From Streptomyces sp. NBC_01454 (GTDB lineage Bacteria; Actinomycetota; Actinomycetes; Streptomycetales; Streptomycetaceae): DNA of 64,000 nucleotides. The position numbers were made by a program, and so were the translations under genes. This document shows positions 41,894 to 51,030 of the stretch, piece by piece. The notes under the pieces are model-generated. The model saw nothing but the letters and a program-made list of their open reading frames with translations, did no database searches and was not told the origin of the DNA. Positions within the stretch are counted from its first letter, which is position 1. Each line of letters opens with the position of its first letter. The stretch covers positions 372,001 through 436,000 of the forward strand of contig NZ_CP109461.1 in assembly GCF_036227565.1 (NCBI RefSeq), written 5' to 3'.

Positions 41894-43069
41894 GTGGCAG
41901 CCCAGCAGCGCTTTGCCGGTCTGCGGCAGGCATGGCGGTCCAGCCATGCGCTGCTGGCGATCCCTGTTGTACTCATCCTGGTGATCACTGTGGTGGACAT
42001 CCATTCTCCCCCAGACGTCCACCTGGGACCGGCGCTGGTCATCGCGCCTGCGATCACTGCCTCGTTCGCCGGTCCCCGGCTGACCGGCCTCATCGGGACT
42101 CTGGCCTTGGCGGCCCAGGCGATCATTGGTGTGTTTCACGGCGGGCTGGCCACAACGAACCACATGGTGCAGTTGGTCACCATCACGTTGCTCTCGGTTT
42201 TGGTCGTGTTCTTGAGTGCGGTGCGCGAGCGGCGCAGTCGGCAATTGGCGCAGGTGCGGTCGGTTGCCGAGGCCGCGCAGCATGTCCTGCTGTGGCCGCT
42301 GCCGGACCGGATCGGGCCGTTGCAGGTCGCCTGCCTGTATCTGGCGGCCGAAGCCGAGGCTCAGATCGGCGGCGATCTGTACGCGGCCACCCGCACCGCG
42401 CACGGGACCCGCGTGATGATCGGTGACGTGCGGGGCAAGGGCCTGCCCGCCATCGGCGAGGCCGCCCTGCTGCTCGGCGCCTTCCGCGAGGCCGCCCACC
42501 AGCACACCACACTGCCGGCGCTGGCCGCTGGGCTGGAACAGAGCGTCGCCCGCTACATGGCCGACTTCGAACCAGAGGACGAGGCCGGGGAACGCTTCGC
42601 CACCACCTTGCTGCTGGAGATCCCCGACGAGGACCCCATCACCCGGCTGACCAGTTGCGGCCACCCTCCGCCACTGCTACTCAGGCCAGGCGAAGCGGTC
42701 ACCGTTCTCGTGCACCCCGCGCCCCCGCTGGGGGTCGGCCGCACTGGACCGGAGGACTACACCCTTGATGTGTTCTCCTTCGAGCCCGGGGACACCCTCC
42801 TGCTGTATACCGACGGCGTCATCGAAGCCCGCGACCCTGCCGGCGGGTTCTACCCGTTCACGGAACGGACAGCCCAGTGGACCGACGCCAGCCCCGAGAC
42901 CCTTCTGCATCACATCCGGCGCGATCTTCTCGCCCACGCCGGCGGACGCCTCGACGACGACGCCGCCCTGATCGCGATCCGCCGCACGACCGCTCCGCAT
43001 CCGCCCCGTCGCCACGGGAGGATCATCCATGGCGGCGGATTCCGCCACGGCTCCGCAACAAGCCAATGA
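41894..43069 (+). CDS. SpoIIE-type PP2C protein phosphatase with membrane domain
   Basis: About 391 residues from GTG 41894 (GGTGGAGAT upstream); an earlier GTG at 41849 is possible. Four hydrophobic segments between about 20 and 115 (LLAIPVVLILVITVVDIHSP to TITLLSVLVVFLSAV), then the phosphatase: EAEAQIGGDLYAATR, MIGDVRGKGLPAIGEAALLL with metal-binding Asp, and DTLLLYTDGVIEARDPAGG with DDDAALIAIR. SpoIIE-like phosphatases dephosphorylate anti-sigma factor antagonists. No such partner is adjacent. The gene begins directly after the IS5 remnant, so its original promoter may be lost. Confidence 0.88.
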   Translation: MAAQQRFAGLRQAWRSSHALLAIPVVLILVITVVDIHSPPDVHLGPALVIAPAITASFAGPRLTGLIGTLALAAQAIIGVFHGGLATTNHMVQLVTITLLSVLVVFLSAVRERRSRQLAQVRSVAEAAQHVLLWPLPDRIGPLQVACLYLAAEAEAQIGGDLYAATRTAHGTRVMIGDVRGKGLPAIGEAALLLGAFREAAHQHTTLPALAAGLEQSVARYMADFEPEDEAGERFATTLLLEIPDEDPITRLTSCGHPPPLLLRPGEAVTVLVHPAPPLGVGRTGPEDYTLDVFSFEPGDTLLLYTDGVIEARDPAGGFYPFTERTAQWTDASPETLLHHIRRDLLAHAGGRLDDDAALIAIRRTTAPHPPRRHGRIIHGGGFRHGSATSQ

Positions 43070-43700
43070 GCAGGCGCGCCAAGTGAAATGCTCAGCGGCG
43101 ATAGCAGGCAGCGCCGTGCTCCGCCGCCGCGCCCGCACCGGGTCCCTGCACCGACCTAGGCCCTGACGACACCATCGACGGCACCCCCGGACTCGCCCCG
43201 CACCTACAACAGTGGGGCAACCGGATGCTGCGCGCCTCCCGGGCCTCATCCGGCAGGAGGACAGCAGCGGTGGCAAGGAGAGGAGGCGGACGACGAGGGG
43301 CAGCAACGGCGTCGGAAACCAGTGAGCACTGGGCCCCCGGCGCCGCAGACGGTCGGGCGGGCCGGGCTCGGCGCATCAAAGGTGCTCGGTGTGGATAGCT
43401 GTGCATGGTTCTTGATGCGCTCTCTCGGTGTGTCGATACGCAGCACTTGTGTGGGTGCTCGGTGATCTCGCCGGTCCGGTCGCTTCCGCGCGCTTGATGG
43501 CTTTCCTTGAGGCGCTGGAGCGGGGGCCGGGCTCCGCTCCAGCGCACCGCGGGCCCGCACGGAGCCCCCCCGCCCTCGGCCGGCTGGGGGTCTTCCGACG
43601 TGTTGTCGCACGGCTGTACGGATTGTTTTCGGTAGCTACATCTCGAAGGTCTCCGGCTCCCGCCCTCCCTCCAGCTGGGGTCGGAGGCCGCCTGTCTCCT
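43070..43700. other. Intergenic region without recognisable gene
   Basis: Open frames on both strands overlap each other and show no ribosome binding site or known domain. The segment 43165-43250 reads LAPHLQQWGNRMLRASRAS in one plus frame and may be the end of a lost gene. Confidence 0.35.
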
Positions 43701-43704
43701 GTCT

Positions 43705-43848
43705 CCTGCGAGATCTGCACCGATGTGGACGGCGTCTACACGTCGGACCCCAGAACCAAGGGAGCCAGGTCCTGGCGCTGCCCAGCGTGGCATATGCCTG
43801 GCGGTACGGGGTGACCGTCCACGTCCGGTCTTCCTCCGGTGGCCGTCC
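43705..43848 (+). pseudogene. Aspartokinase remnant with internal deletion
   Basis: One frame reads CEICTDVDGVYTSDPRTKG, the nucleotide-binding-region signature of aspartate kinase (normally CEI-Y-TDVDGV-x-T-x-DPR). The next frame continues from about 43770 as SQVLALPSVAYAWRYGVTVH followed by VRSSSG, the later block (normally SKVLxxRxVExARxYGVPVHVRSS). About 25 residues between them are missing. The gene is a small, internally deleted relic; aspartokinase supplies aspartyl phosphate for Lys/Thr/Met and diaminopimelate. Confidence 0.6.
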
Positions 43849-43880
43849 CGGCGCTGTGGTGTCGGGACGGCCACCGGAGG
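43833..43880. terminator. Perfect 18-bp hairpin overlapping the aspartokinase relic
   Basis: CCTCCGGTGGCCGTCCCG (43833-43850) pairs exactly with CGGGACGGCCACCGGAGG (43863-43880), loop of 12 bases. It may end transcription from either side; the first arm still belongs to the relic. Confidence 0.55.
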
Positions 43881-44459
43881 ATCTCTCGGACGAAATGGCG
43901 GGCTGGGGTGTGGCTTGCGGCCGGCTCCCAGTCAAGAGCCCCATGCCAGCCGCCCCGGACCCCCGGGAGATGACCTTTCCGGACTTGGTCGACACCCGTA
44001 CCGCCGATACCGCCGAACCGCTCAACCGCACCCCGCGCGGGGCATCGTCGTCCCACCCCGGCAGCCACTCGCGCAGGCGACGCCGCAGACGCTATAACAG
44101 GCCGATTTGGAATATATATGGTCTATTTTCCTAGAGTTCCATCGGCGGCCGGACGGGTCCTGCGTCCCAGCTCCCTCGCAGGCCGCGAAGCCTGAGGCGG
44201 AAAGAATTGGCAGGAGTGCGACGATGGCGCGTGGCGGGTTGCGGGCACACCCTCGGGCCCCTTTGACGATGAGAGCTTCGGCTCTCAGGCCGGGTTCCGT
44301 GTCGGAGTGCGGTGCCCTGTGGCTCGGCGGGGGACTGGCAGCAACCCCGTCTGTCATGGTGGGCGTGGGCGAGCTGACTCCCACCTCGAGGCTCCGAGAC
44401 CCGCTCAGGCCACGGAGCCGGCGTTCTGTGCCGGCGACGCGTCCGAAGCCTGCAGTGCC
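43881..44459. other. Leader region of the YfhO operon
   Basis: Holds no supported gene. An unusually A/T-rich run at 44104-44142 (GATTTGGAATATATATGGTC and TATTTTCCTAGAG) stands out in this GC-rich window and may be the promoter of the membrane protein operon, or a horizontally acquired junction. The long frame from 44307 extends the YfhO-like protein upstream, but without a ribosome binding site. Confidence 0.4.
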
Positions 44460-47102
44460 GTGACTGCGGCAGCGGAAGCAGAAGGGGAAAAGGAAGCCAC
44501 CCGACGGGTGAGGCGCGCCGACCGTGGTGCGGAAACGGGCGGGGCGATCCTGGCAGCGGTACTCGCTATGGCCGCGTACTGCATCGGCAGCGCAGGACAT
44601 GGCATCTACCCCTTCGGGCCGCGCGGGCGGGCGGTCAACGACCTCGGCAACCAGTTCGTCCCGCTCCACGCCCACCTGTGGGACCTCGTGCACGGGGCCG
44701 GCGGCGGCGACCTGTTCCTTAACTGGAACAGCGGTTTCGGCGTCCCGTTTCTGGCGGACTTCTTCACTTACCTGGCCTACCCGTTCTCCTGGCTGGTCCT
44801 GCTCTTCCCGCGCAGCGCCGTCGATCTGCCGATCTTCCTGGGCGGCCTGCTGTGCATCGGCCTCGCCGCGGCGCTGATGACCGGCTTTCTGGGCCGGCTC
44901 CGGCCCGGCTCGCCCTGGCTGCGGGCGCTGCTCGGCGCCGGCTATGGCGTGTGCGCCTGGGCCGTGGACGACGCCTCTGCCGATCCGATGTGGATATGGG
45001 GCCTGGCTGCCCTGCCGCTGCTGTGCACCGTCATGGACTGGGCGCTGCAGCGGCGCCGCTGGGTGACGGGCTGTCTGCTGGTGGCGCTGTGCTGGTACGG
45101 CAACTTCTACACCGCTGCCATGGCCTCGCTCTGCGCGATTCTGGTTTTGCTGGCACGGATGCTGATGGCCGGGCAGTGCCGGGCGCCGTTGTGGATCTTG
45201 TTGCGGGCCGGGTCGACGCTGATGGCCGGAGTGGCGCTGGCAGCACCGGTGCTTCTGGTCTGCCGAGCGGCGAGCAGGGACTCGCAACCGCCCCAACCCG
45301 AGGCATATCACCGGGTCAACCCTTTTGACTTCCTTGCCCAGTTGCTGCCAGCGGGCCGCAGTCCCCACTCGGTGCCCTACGTGGCAATCGGCATGCTGGG
45401 ACTGGTACTGCTGCTGTCTCTGCCGTTTCTGCGCGCCGTGCCGCTGCGGGAGCGGTGCGCCTGGCTGGGGCTGATCGCGGTGGTCGCCGCCTCCTTCGCG
45501 TGGAAGCCGACGGTCCTGCTGTGGCACGGCCTTGCACTGCCCAACGGCAGCCACTACCGCGCGGCGTTCGTCCTCAGCGCGCTGATGACGATGGCAGCCT
45601 GGTCGGCGCTGGCCCGCAGGCCCGGGCCGCTGCCCCTGCTCGGTGGATCCGTGCTGCTGCTGGTGCTCGCACTGATCACCGCGAGCCGCCCCGGCGTGCA
45701 CCGGTACACCTGGATCTCGCTGGCCGTGGTCGGCAGCGGTACCGTTTTGGCGCTGCTTGCCCTGCACCTGGCCCGCGGGCGCCGACTGCCGACCCGGGCG
45801 GTCGGCACCGCGCTGGCGGCGCTCGTTCTTCTTGGTTCGGCCCTCTCCGCCTACGCCGCCACGGTGCTTCGCGACCAGGTGAGGTTCTACGCCCCGCATT
45901 TGACCATGAACGCGCAGAGCGAGGCCGCCCGGACCGCTGTCCTCGCTGCCGACACCTGGCCCGTGGGACGCTCCGACTCCGGACCACACCAGTTCGCTGA
46001 CAACGACCCGCTATTGATAGGTGGCCAAGGGGGCGCCTACTACAGCAGCTACGTCCCCGCCGGCACCGCCCGCACCCTCCGCGCGCTGGGCCTCGGCTGG
46101 TACATGCACGGGCGCCACCTGCTCAGCCCCGGCGACGACGGTTCACGCGCACTGTTCGGTATCACCAGCTATCTCGCAGCTGCCCGGCCGACACACAGCG
46201 GGTTCGTCCAGCGGCGCACCGGTCCGGCAGCTCCCCTGGTCACCGTGCACCCGGCAGACACGACCCCGGGGTCGAGACACGCTGACAACCCATTCGCCCT
46301 CCAGAACCTCCTGCTCAAAGATGCGGTGTGGAACGTTCCCGTGCCGGTGCCGGTAAGCGGTGCTGGCGTACCTGCACCGGCACGCAACAGCCAGGGCTGG
46401 TCCGTCCCGGCAGCACCTCAGGACTCTCCTCAGCCAGCCCTCGCCGTCCGCTGCCTGGCGGGCAGCAAGGCATACCTCGACGCGCCCTGGTTCGCCGGCC
46501 GGGTACACGTCCCGGACACCCACGTCCTGCTGCGCGGCGCCCGGGAGGAGACCAGCAACCGGCTGCAGCCCCTTGGCACCGTCCCGGACAGCGGCTCCCT
46601 AGCGGTCGTCTTCAGCGCAACCACCGCGCAGACACTGCCCCCGGCCCCGGTCGGCTGCCTCTCCCCGTCCGCACTGGCTCATGCCGCCTCCCGGCTACGG
46701 ACCACCGGCGCCGTCACCGTGACCGCCGGCGGTCACACCATGAGCGCGCGGCTGCCACGAGCCAGCAGCGGAACGGCCGTCTTCGCCATCACCGCCGTCC
46801 CGGGGTGGAGCTGCTCGGTCGATGGGGCCGCCGCTCTGCCGGGCAGCTCCTACCACGGCCTGCTGGCCGCCCCGCTCGGCTCGGGCGCCACCAGGGTGTC
46901 GTGTTCCTACTGGCCACCGGGCCTGACGCCAGGGCTGGCCGTCACCGCTGCGGCACTGCTCATCCTGATCGTCGTATCGACCGCCTGCCGACTACAGCGA
47001 CCAACGGCTGGGGCAGCGACCGGAACCGACGCTCCCCGGACCCGGCGACGATCGACAGCCGACCGGCAGTCCGGACACACGCTACGGAGGTGTCCGCTAT
47101 GA
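44460..47102 (+). CDS. YfhO-family membrane protein (GT-C type sugar transferase)
   Basis: About 880 residues from GTG 44460 (start uncertain; the frame is open from 44307). About 12-13 hydrophobic helices in the first 480 residues, with GHGIYPFGPRGRAVNDLGNQ followed by FVPLHAHLWD near the N-terminus, the motif region of the YfhO family with its conserved D-x-x-x-Q-x-x-P, then a large extracellular part and a last helix (LAVTAAALLILIVVSTA). YfhO-type proteins glycosylate wall polymers from a lipid-linked sugar, working with a GtrB-type enzyme. The stop overlaps the gtrB-like start (ATGA at 47099), so the three genes form an operon. Confidence 0.85.
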   Translation: MTAAAEAEGEKEATRRVRRADRGAETGGAILAAVLAMAAYCIGSAGHGIYPFGPRGRAVNDLGNQFVPLHAHLWDLVHGAGGGDLFLNWNSGFGVPFLADFFTYLAYPFSWLVLLFPRSAVDLPIFLGGLLCIGLAAALMTGFLGRLRPGSPWLRALLGAGYGVCAWAVDDASADPMWIWGLAALPLLCTVMDWALQRRRWVTGCLLVALCWYGNFYTAAMASLCAILVLLARMLMAGQCRAPLWILLRAGSTLMAGVALAAPVLLVCRAASRDSQPPQPEAYHRVNPFDFLAQLLPAGRSPHSVPYVAIGMLGLVLLLSLPFLRAVPLRERCAWLGLIAVVAASFAWKPTVLLWHGLALPNGSHYRAAFVLSALMTMAAWSALARRPGPLPLLGGSVLLLVLALITASRPGVHRYTWISLAVVGSGTVLALLALHLARGRRLPTRAVGTALAALVLLGSALSAYAATVLRDQVRFYAPHLTMNAQSEAARTAVLAADTWPVGRSDSGPHQFADNDPLLIGGQGGAYYSSYVPAGTARTLRALGLGWYMHGRHLLSPGDDGSRALFGITSYLAAARPTHSGFVQRRTGPAAPLVTVHPADTTPGSRHADNPFALQNLLLKDAVWNVPVPVPVSGAGVPAPARNSQGWSVPAAPQDSPQPALAVRCLAGSKAYLDAPWFAGRVHVPDTHVLLRGAREETSNRLQPLGTVPDSGSLAVVFSATTAQTLPPAPVGCLSPSALAHAASRLRTTGAVTVTAGGHTMSARLPRASSGTAVFAITAVPGWSCSVDGAAALPGSSYHGLLAAPLGSGATRVSCSYWPPGLTPGLAVTAAALLILIVVSTACRLQRPTAGAATGTDAPRTRRRSTADRQSGHTLRRCPL

Positions 47103-48115
47103 GACTGACGATCGTCGTCCCCTGCTACAACGAGGAAGCCATCGTCGAGCTGTTCGACCACAGGGTCCGGGACAGTCTGGACCGGCTCGACGGTGTCGAC
47201 TACGAGCTGTGCTACGTGGATGACGGAAGCAGCGACAGCACGCTGGACCGGCTGCGTGCCTTGCGACTGCGACACGGCCGGAACACCCGGTACCTCTCCT
47301 TCAGCCGCAACTTCGGCAAGGAGGCAGCCATGCTGGCTGGTCTGCGGGAAGCCACCGGTGACGCCGTGGTCTTCATGGACGCCGACCTCCAGCACCCGCC
47401 GGAGCTCATCGCCCGGATGCTCGACCTCCACGCCCTGGGCCATGACCAGGTTGTCGCACGGCGTACCCGCGACGGGGACGGGGCGGCTCGCTCCACGTTC
47501 AGCCGGTTCTACTACCGCCTGGTCAACAGGCTCGTGGACGTCGAACTGATGGACGGCATCGGCGATTTCCGCCTGCTGTCCCGCCCCGCCATGGATGCGC
47601 TGCTCTCCCTCCCGGAATACAACCGCTTCTCCAAAGGACTGTTCGCCTGGATCGGCTTCGACACCGCGACCGTCGACTGCCCGAACGTCGCTCGCGAGGC
47701 AGGAGAGACCAAGTGGCGCCTGGGCTCCCTGGTGAACTACGGGATGGACGGACTCATCTCATTCAACAACCGGCCTCTGCGCATGGCCATCTACGCGGGA
47801 CTGGCGATGGCCGGGATGGCGCTCCTCTACGCGGCAGCGATCGTCATTCTGGCGTCCGTCAACGGGATCGACGTCCCCGGCTATGTCACCCTGCTGGTCT
47901 CCGTGGCGGGGCTCGGCGGACTACAGATGGTGATGATCGGCCTCGTGGGCGAGTACATCGGGCGCATCTACTACGAGACCAAACGGCGCCCGCACTACCT
48001 GGTGAAAGAAGCCAGGCCTCACCCCGCTGCCATCCCTCATGGCCGCCTCGTCCGCCGCGCACGGTGCGCCCGCAGGGCACCGGCCTCCCGTACGGGCGCC
48101 GCACGGGCGCGTTGA
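47099..48115 (+). CDS. GtrB-type polyprenyl-phosphate glycosyltransferase (GT2)
   Basis: 338 residues. The GT-A domain shows IVVPCYNEE (5-13), DDGSSD (41-46), SRNFGKEAAM (69-78) and DADLQHP (94-100). Two C-terminal helices (about 231-256 and 266-290) anchor it in the membrane. Members make polyprenyl-phosphate-glucose, -mannose or -galactosamine on the cytoplasmic side. It is coupled to YfhO before it and to the GtrA-like flippase behind it (TGATG at 48113-48117). The basic tail after about 305 is poorly conserved. Confidence 0.93.
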   Translation: MRLTIVVPCYNEEAIVELFDHRVRDSLDRLDGVDYELCYVDDGSSDSTLDRLRALRLRHGRNTRYLSFSRNFGKEAAMLAGLREATGDAVVFMDADLQHPPELIARMLDLHALGHDQVVARRTRDGDGAARSTFSRFYYRLVNRLVDVELMDGIGDFRLLSRPAMDALLSLPEYNRFSKGLFAWIGFDTATVDCPNVAREAGETKWRLGSLVNYGMDGLISFNNRPLRMAIYAGLAMAGMALLYAAAIVILASVNGIDVPGYVTLLVSVAGLGGLQMVMIGLVGEYIGRIYYETKRRPHYLVKEARPHPAAIPHGRLVRRARCARRAPASRTGAARAR

Positions 48116-48537
48116 TGCCTTCCCGAGCGCAGCAGCTGCTCCAGGTACTGCGCTTCGTCATGGTGGGCGCCGTGAACACGGTGACCTTCTACAGTAGCTA
48201 CCTGGCACTGCACCCGTGGCTGCCGTACGTACTCGCATACACGGCGGCGTTCACACTGAGCATGGTCGGCTCGTTCTTCCTGAACACATACTTCACCTAC
48301 CGAACCCGCCCGAGCTGGCGAAAGTTCCTGACCTTCCCGCTGACCAACCTCACGAACTTCGTCCTCACCGGCACCGGCACGATCCTTCTCGTGCACTGGC
48401 TCCACGTGAGCAGCCGGCTTGCCCCTTTGCCCGCTGCGATCGGCGCGATCCCTATCACTTTCCTCGTCTCGCGCCGAATCCTGCTGCCCGGCAATGAGCG
48501 CCCCGCGTCTGGCCCATCTGACCGGCGTTCCTTCTGA
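48115..48537 (+). CDS. GtrA-family membrane protein (lipid-linked sugar flippase)
   Basis: 140 residues with four hydrophobic helices and the family blocks FVMVGAVNTVTFYSSYLAL, AAFTLSMVGSFFLNTYFTYR and FLTFPLTNLTNFVLTGTG. GtrA proteins are thought to flip polyprenyl-phosphate sugars to the outside, where a GT-C enzyme such as the YfhO-like protein uses them. ATG 48115 overlaps the gtrB-like stop. The set GT-C, GtrB, GtrA is thus complete for one sugar decoration of a cell-surface polymer. Confidence 0.9.
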   Translation: MPSRAQQLLQVLRFVMVGAVNTVTFYSSYLALHPWLPYVLAYTAAFTLSMVGSFFLNTYFTYRTRPSWRKFLTFPLTNLTNFVLTGTGTILLVHWLHVSSRLAPLPAAIGAIPITFLVSRRILLPGNERPASGPSDRRSF

Positions 48538-48549
48538 CGTGCCTGTGAG

Positions 48550-49775
48550 CCCGGCATGGCAGAGTCCGGATCGCAGGAGACGATGAAGTACCGCCCGTCC
48601 GGCGAGAAGTCGGCATGGTTGACGCCGGCGCAGGGCACCGGGAGCGTCTTGCGGATCTCCATGGAGTGCGGGTCGCGGAAGACCAGCTGACGGTCCATCG
48701 AGGCCATCACGATCGCGTACTTCCCGTTGGGCGTGAAGTAGAGGTTGTACGGATCGTGGACCCTGACGGGCTCGCCGGCCTTGCCGGTGGCGGGGTCGAT
48801 CGGGGTGAGGTCGTGCCCCCGGTTGTTGTTGACCCAGAGCGTTTTCAGGTCCCAGGAGGGCACCACGTGCTGCGGCTGGATGCCCACCGGGATGGTTTCG
48901 ATGACCTTGTAGGTCTTCGGGTCGATGACGCTGACCGTGTCGGAGCCGGTGTTGGGGACGTAGATCCGCGCGGGGTAGTCCTTGACGGCTCCGTTGTCGC
49001 CACCGCGCGCAGCCCGCGCCGGCCGAGTCCGTCAAGGATCGGGGGCAGCGCGGCCACCGTGCCGGCGTGCCCGAGATGGAGGCTCACGACCGAGCCTAGC
49101 CGGGTCTTGTCCAGGACCGTGCGGGCGACGGCCGCGGCACCGGGGTCGTCGGAGTCGAGGGAGTCCACGTCGTAGGACAGGACGTGCGGATAGCCGGCCT
49201 CCCGGGCCAGCCGCGCCACCAGATCCGTGGCACGCCGCGCCTGCGAGGGCCGGAACCAGCTGCCGATGCTGCCGGTCAGCCGCCGCAGCCGGTCGGCGCA
49301 CTGGGTGATCTCCGCGGCCGCCGTGGCCCTCGGCAGGGCGCAGATGTTGCGGTGGTGCATGGTGTGGTTGCCCAGGTCGTGGCCGCCGTCGAGGATTCGG
49401 CGGGCCATCGCGGGCTGCTCGTCGAGCCAGTCGCCGGTGGCCAGCACGGTGACCCGGACACCGGCCCGCTCGGCCTCGTGCAGCAGGGCCGTGGCCAGCT
49501 TCGGGTCGCCCCTGCCGTGGAAGGTGAGCGCGACCGAGCGGCCGCCCCGTGGGCCGTGCTCGATCTGTACAGGCCGGCCGGGCACCCGGGCTGGCGGCCG
49601 GGCGGCGTGGGCGCGGGCCGTTGGGGCATGACCCGTCCCGGAGGTGCTTGGCCCGTCGGCGGACCGGCCCGGCGCCGGGGTCTTCGTCCCAGTACGGGTC
49701 GCAGCCTGACACCAGCGCACCGGCGGCCGCGGCAGTCGCGCGCAGCACGGAGCGACGATCTGGGAAGGTCACCAC
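48550..49775 (-). pseudogene. Lipoprotein with polysaccharide deacetylase and YncE-like beta-propeller, broken
   Basis: The start near 49772 gives VTFPDRRSVLRATAAAAGA and LVSGCD, a twin-arginine-like lipoprotein signal (Cys at about 23). The NodB part (VALTFHGRGDPKLATALLHE, DLGNHTMHHRNICALP, WFRPSQARRATDLVARLARE) is in a second frame, with His instead of Asp-Asp in the first motif. A YncE-type propeller (VKDYPARIYVPNTGSDTVSV, PQHVVPSWDLKTLWVNNNRG, GVNHADFSPDGRYFIVSCD) is in a third and breaks off near 48560. Normal relatives read all three in one frame. So at least two frameshifts and a 3' truncation. Confidence 0.7.
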
Positions 49776-49865
49776 ATCATTAGAGTGGCAGTGATCCAAA
49801 TTTGCGGCGATCCGTCCGATCCATCCGGGTGCGTGTCGCACGAGGCAACCACTGAACGGCAGTTA

Positions 49866-50530
49866 GAAGTCGTTTCACTTGGTGAGTCGTCGGTAGTTGA
49901 TGAGGCTGGTGGCGATGGCTGTGAACGCGAGGAAGTGTTCGGGTTTTCGTTCGTAGCGTCGGTGCAGGCGGCGGCAGCCGGCGAGTCAGGGCATGGTGCG
50001 CTCGACCACCCAGCGGTGTCGGCCCAGTCGCTGTGAGTTGTCGATGCTGCGGCGGGCGATGCGGGGTGTGACGCCGCGTTTCCGGAGCCATCGCCGCAGG
50101 TGTGGGTAGTCGTAGCCCTTGTCCCCGTGGAGTTTCGCAGGCTTCCGTCGTCGGGGACCGCGTCGGGAGCGGATGGGCGGGATCGAGGCGACCAGTGGCT
50201 GCAGCGCGAGGCTGTCGTGCGTGTTGGCGGCCGAGATGGCGACCGCGACGGGCAGGCCGCTGCGGTCCACGGCCAGGTGGATTTTCGATCCCTTCTTGCC
50301 TCGGTCGGTCGGATTCGGTCCGGTCAGCTGCCCCCTTTGAGTGCACGGACGCTGACGGAGTCGACAGCGAAGCGCGACCAGTCCAGCTCGCCCCGGGCTC
50401 CGATCTCGTCGAGGATGATGCGGTGCAGCCGGGCCCATACGCGGGCCTGGCTCCACCGTGCGAAGCGTCGGTAGACCGTTGGCCAGGCCGGCCCGAAGAC
50501 CGATGGCAACGCATCGGTGCCTGGACCATG
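49866..50530 (-). mobile_element. IS5-family element, degenerate, copy 2
   Basis: End sequence GTCGTTTCACTTGGTGAG at about 49869-49886, one base different from copy 1 at 41095. The transposase is read as VYRRFARWSQARVWARLHRI and GELDWSRFAVDSVSVRALKG, then PNPTDRGKKGSKIHLAVDRS and DKGYDYPHLRRWLRKRGVTP, VGRHRWVVERT-like LGRHRWVVERTMP with a stop, then LAGCRRLHRRYERKPEHFLA in another frame. It is 5'-truncated at about 50525 like copy 1. It is clearly a different lineage, about 80% alike by eye. Confidence 0.7.
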
Positions 50531-50589
50531 GGCGACTTCAGCTACTTCGACCACTGACCCGCTGTCGCGCCGAGAGTCCCCCGGTACGC

Positions 50590-50629
50590 GGTGAGGGTCC
50601 GACCGGCGTATTCCGGTCGGACCCTCACC
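50590..50629 (-). terminator. Perfect 17-bp terminator of the helicase operon
   Basis: GGTGAGGGTCCGACCGG (50590-50606) pairs exactly with CCGGTCGGACCCTCACC (50613-50629), loop CGTATT. It lies 35 bases after the stop of the last operon gene (50664). Confidence 0.85.
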
Positions 50630-50663
50630 GCTGCTTGGCTGGCAGCTCGCGCCTGCCCGTCGG

Positions 50664-50975
50664 TCAGACGGCCGTGGGGGCGCCGAGCATCGCGGAAGCC
50701 TGCTGCAACGGGGTGAGAACGTGCGTGGGCGCGGCGGCCTGGGGAAGGCCGCGGCAGGTGAAACCGAGCTGGGTCATGGCCCGCAGGACTTCGCCGGCGC
50801 TGAAATCGCGGCGGTCCTGACGTGTGACGACCTGGCCGACCTGCTTGACGGGGTAGGTGCGACGGCCGATGATCACGGACTCGCCGGATACCTGTTCGGG
50901 CTTGACGCCCTTCATCGATTCCAGGACACCGCTCTTGGTGAGGTCGAACGGGAAGCGGGCGATGACACAGCGCAT
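50664..50975 (-). CDS. SCO5918-family protein
   Basis: 103 residues. MRCVIARFPFDLTKSGVLES and SGESVIIGRRTYPVKQVGQV followed by VTRQDRRDFSAGEVLRAM fit the small Streptomyces protein family that in S. coelicolor is encoded next to the DEAD-box helicase (SCO5918-SCO5920 region). The function is not established. The C-terminal part (LPQAAAPTHVLTPLQQAS) is variable. Third gene of the operon, 55 bases behind the CBS gene. Confidence 0.75.
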   Translation of the reverse strand: MRCVIARFPFDLTKSGVLESMKGVKPEQVSGESVIIGRRTYPVKQVGQVVTRQDRRDFSAGEVLRAMTQLGFTCRGLPQAAAPTHVLTPLQQASAMLGAPTAV

Positions 50976-51030
50976 GATGCCTCACAGAGAGAAGACCGAA
51001 GGGGGATGGTTCTGCTGCGGTTGAGCCGGT

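Noticed and set aside
44100..44150. A/T-rich run as a possible origin or telomere feature
   Set aside because: Only about 40 bases long, without DnaA-box clusters or the palindromes of Streptomyces telomeres. A promoter is more likely.
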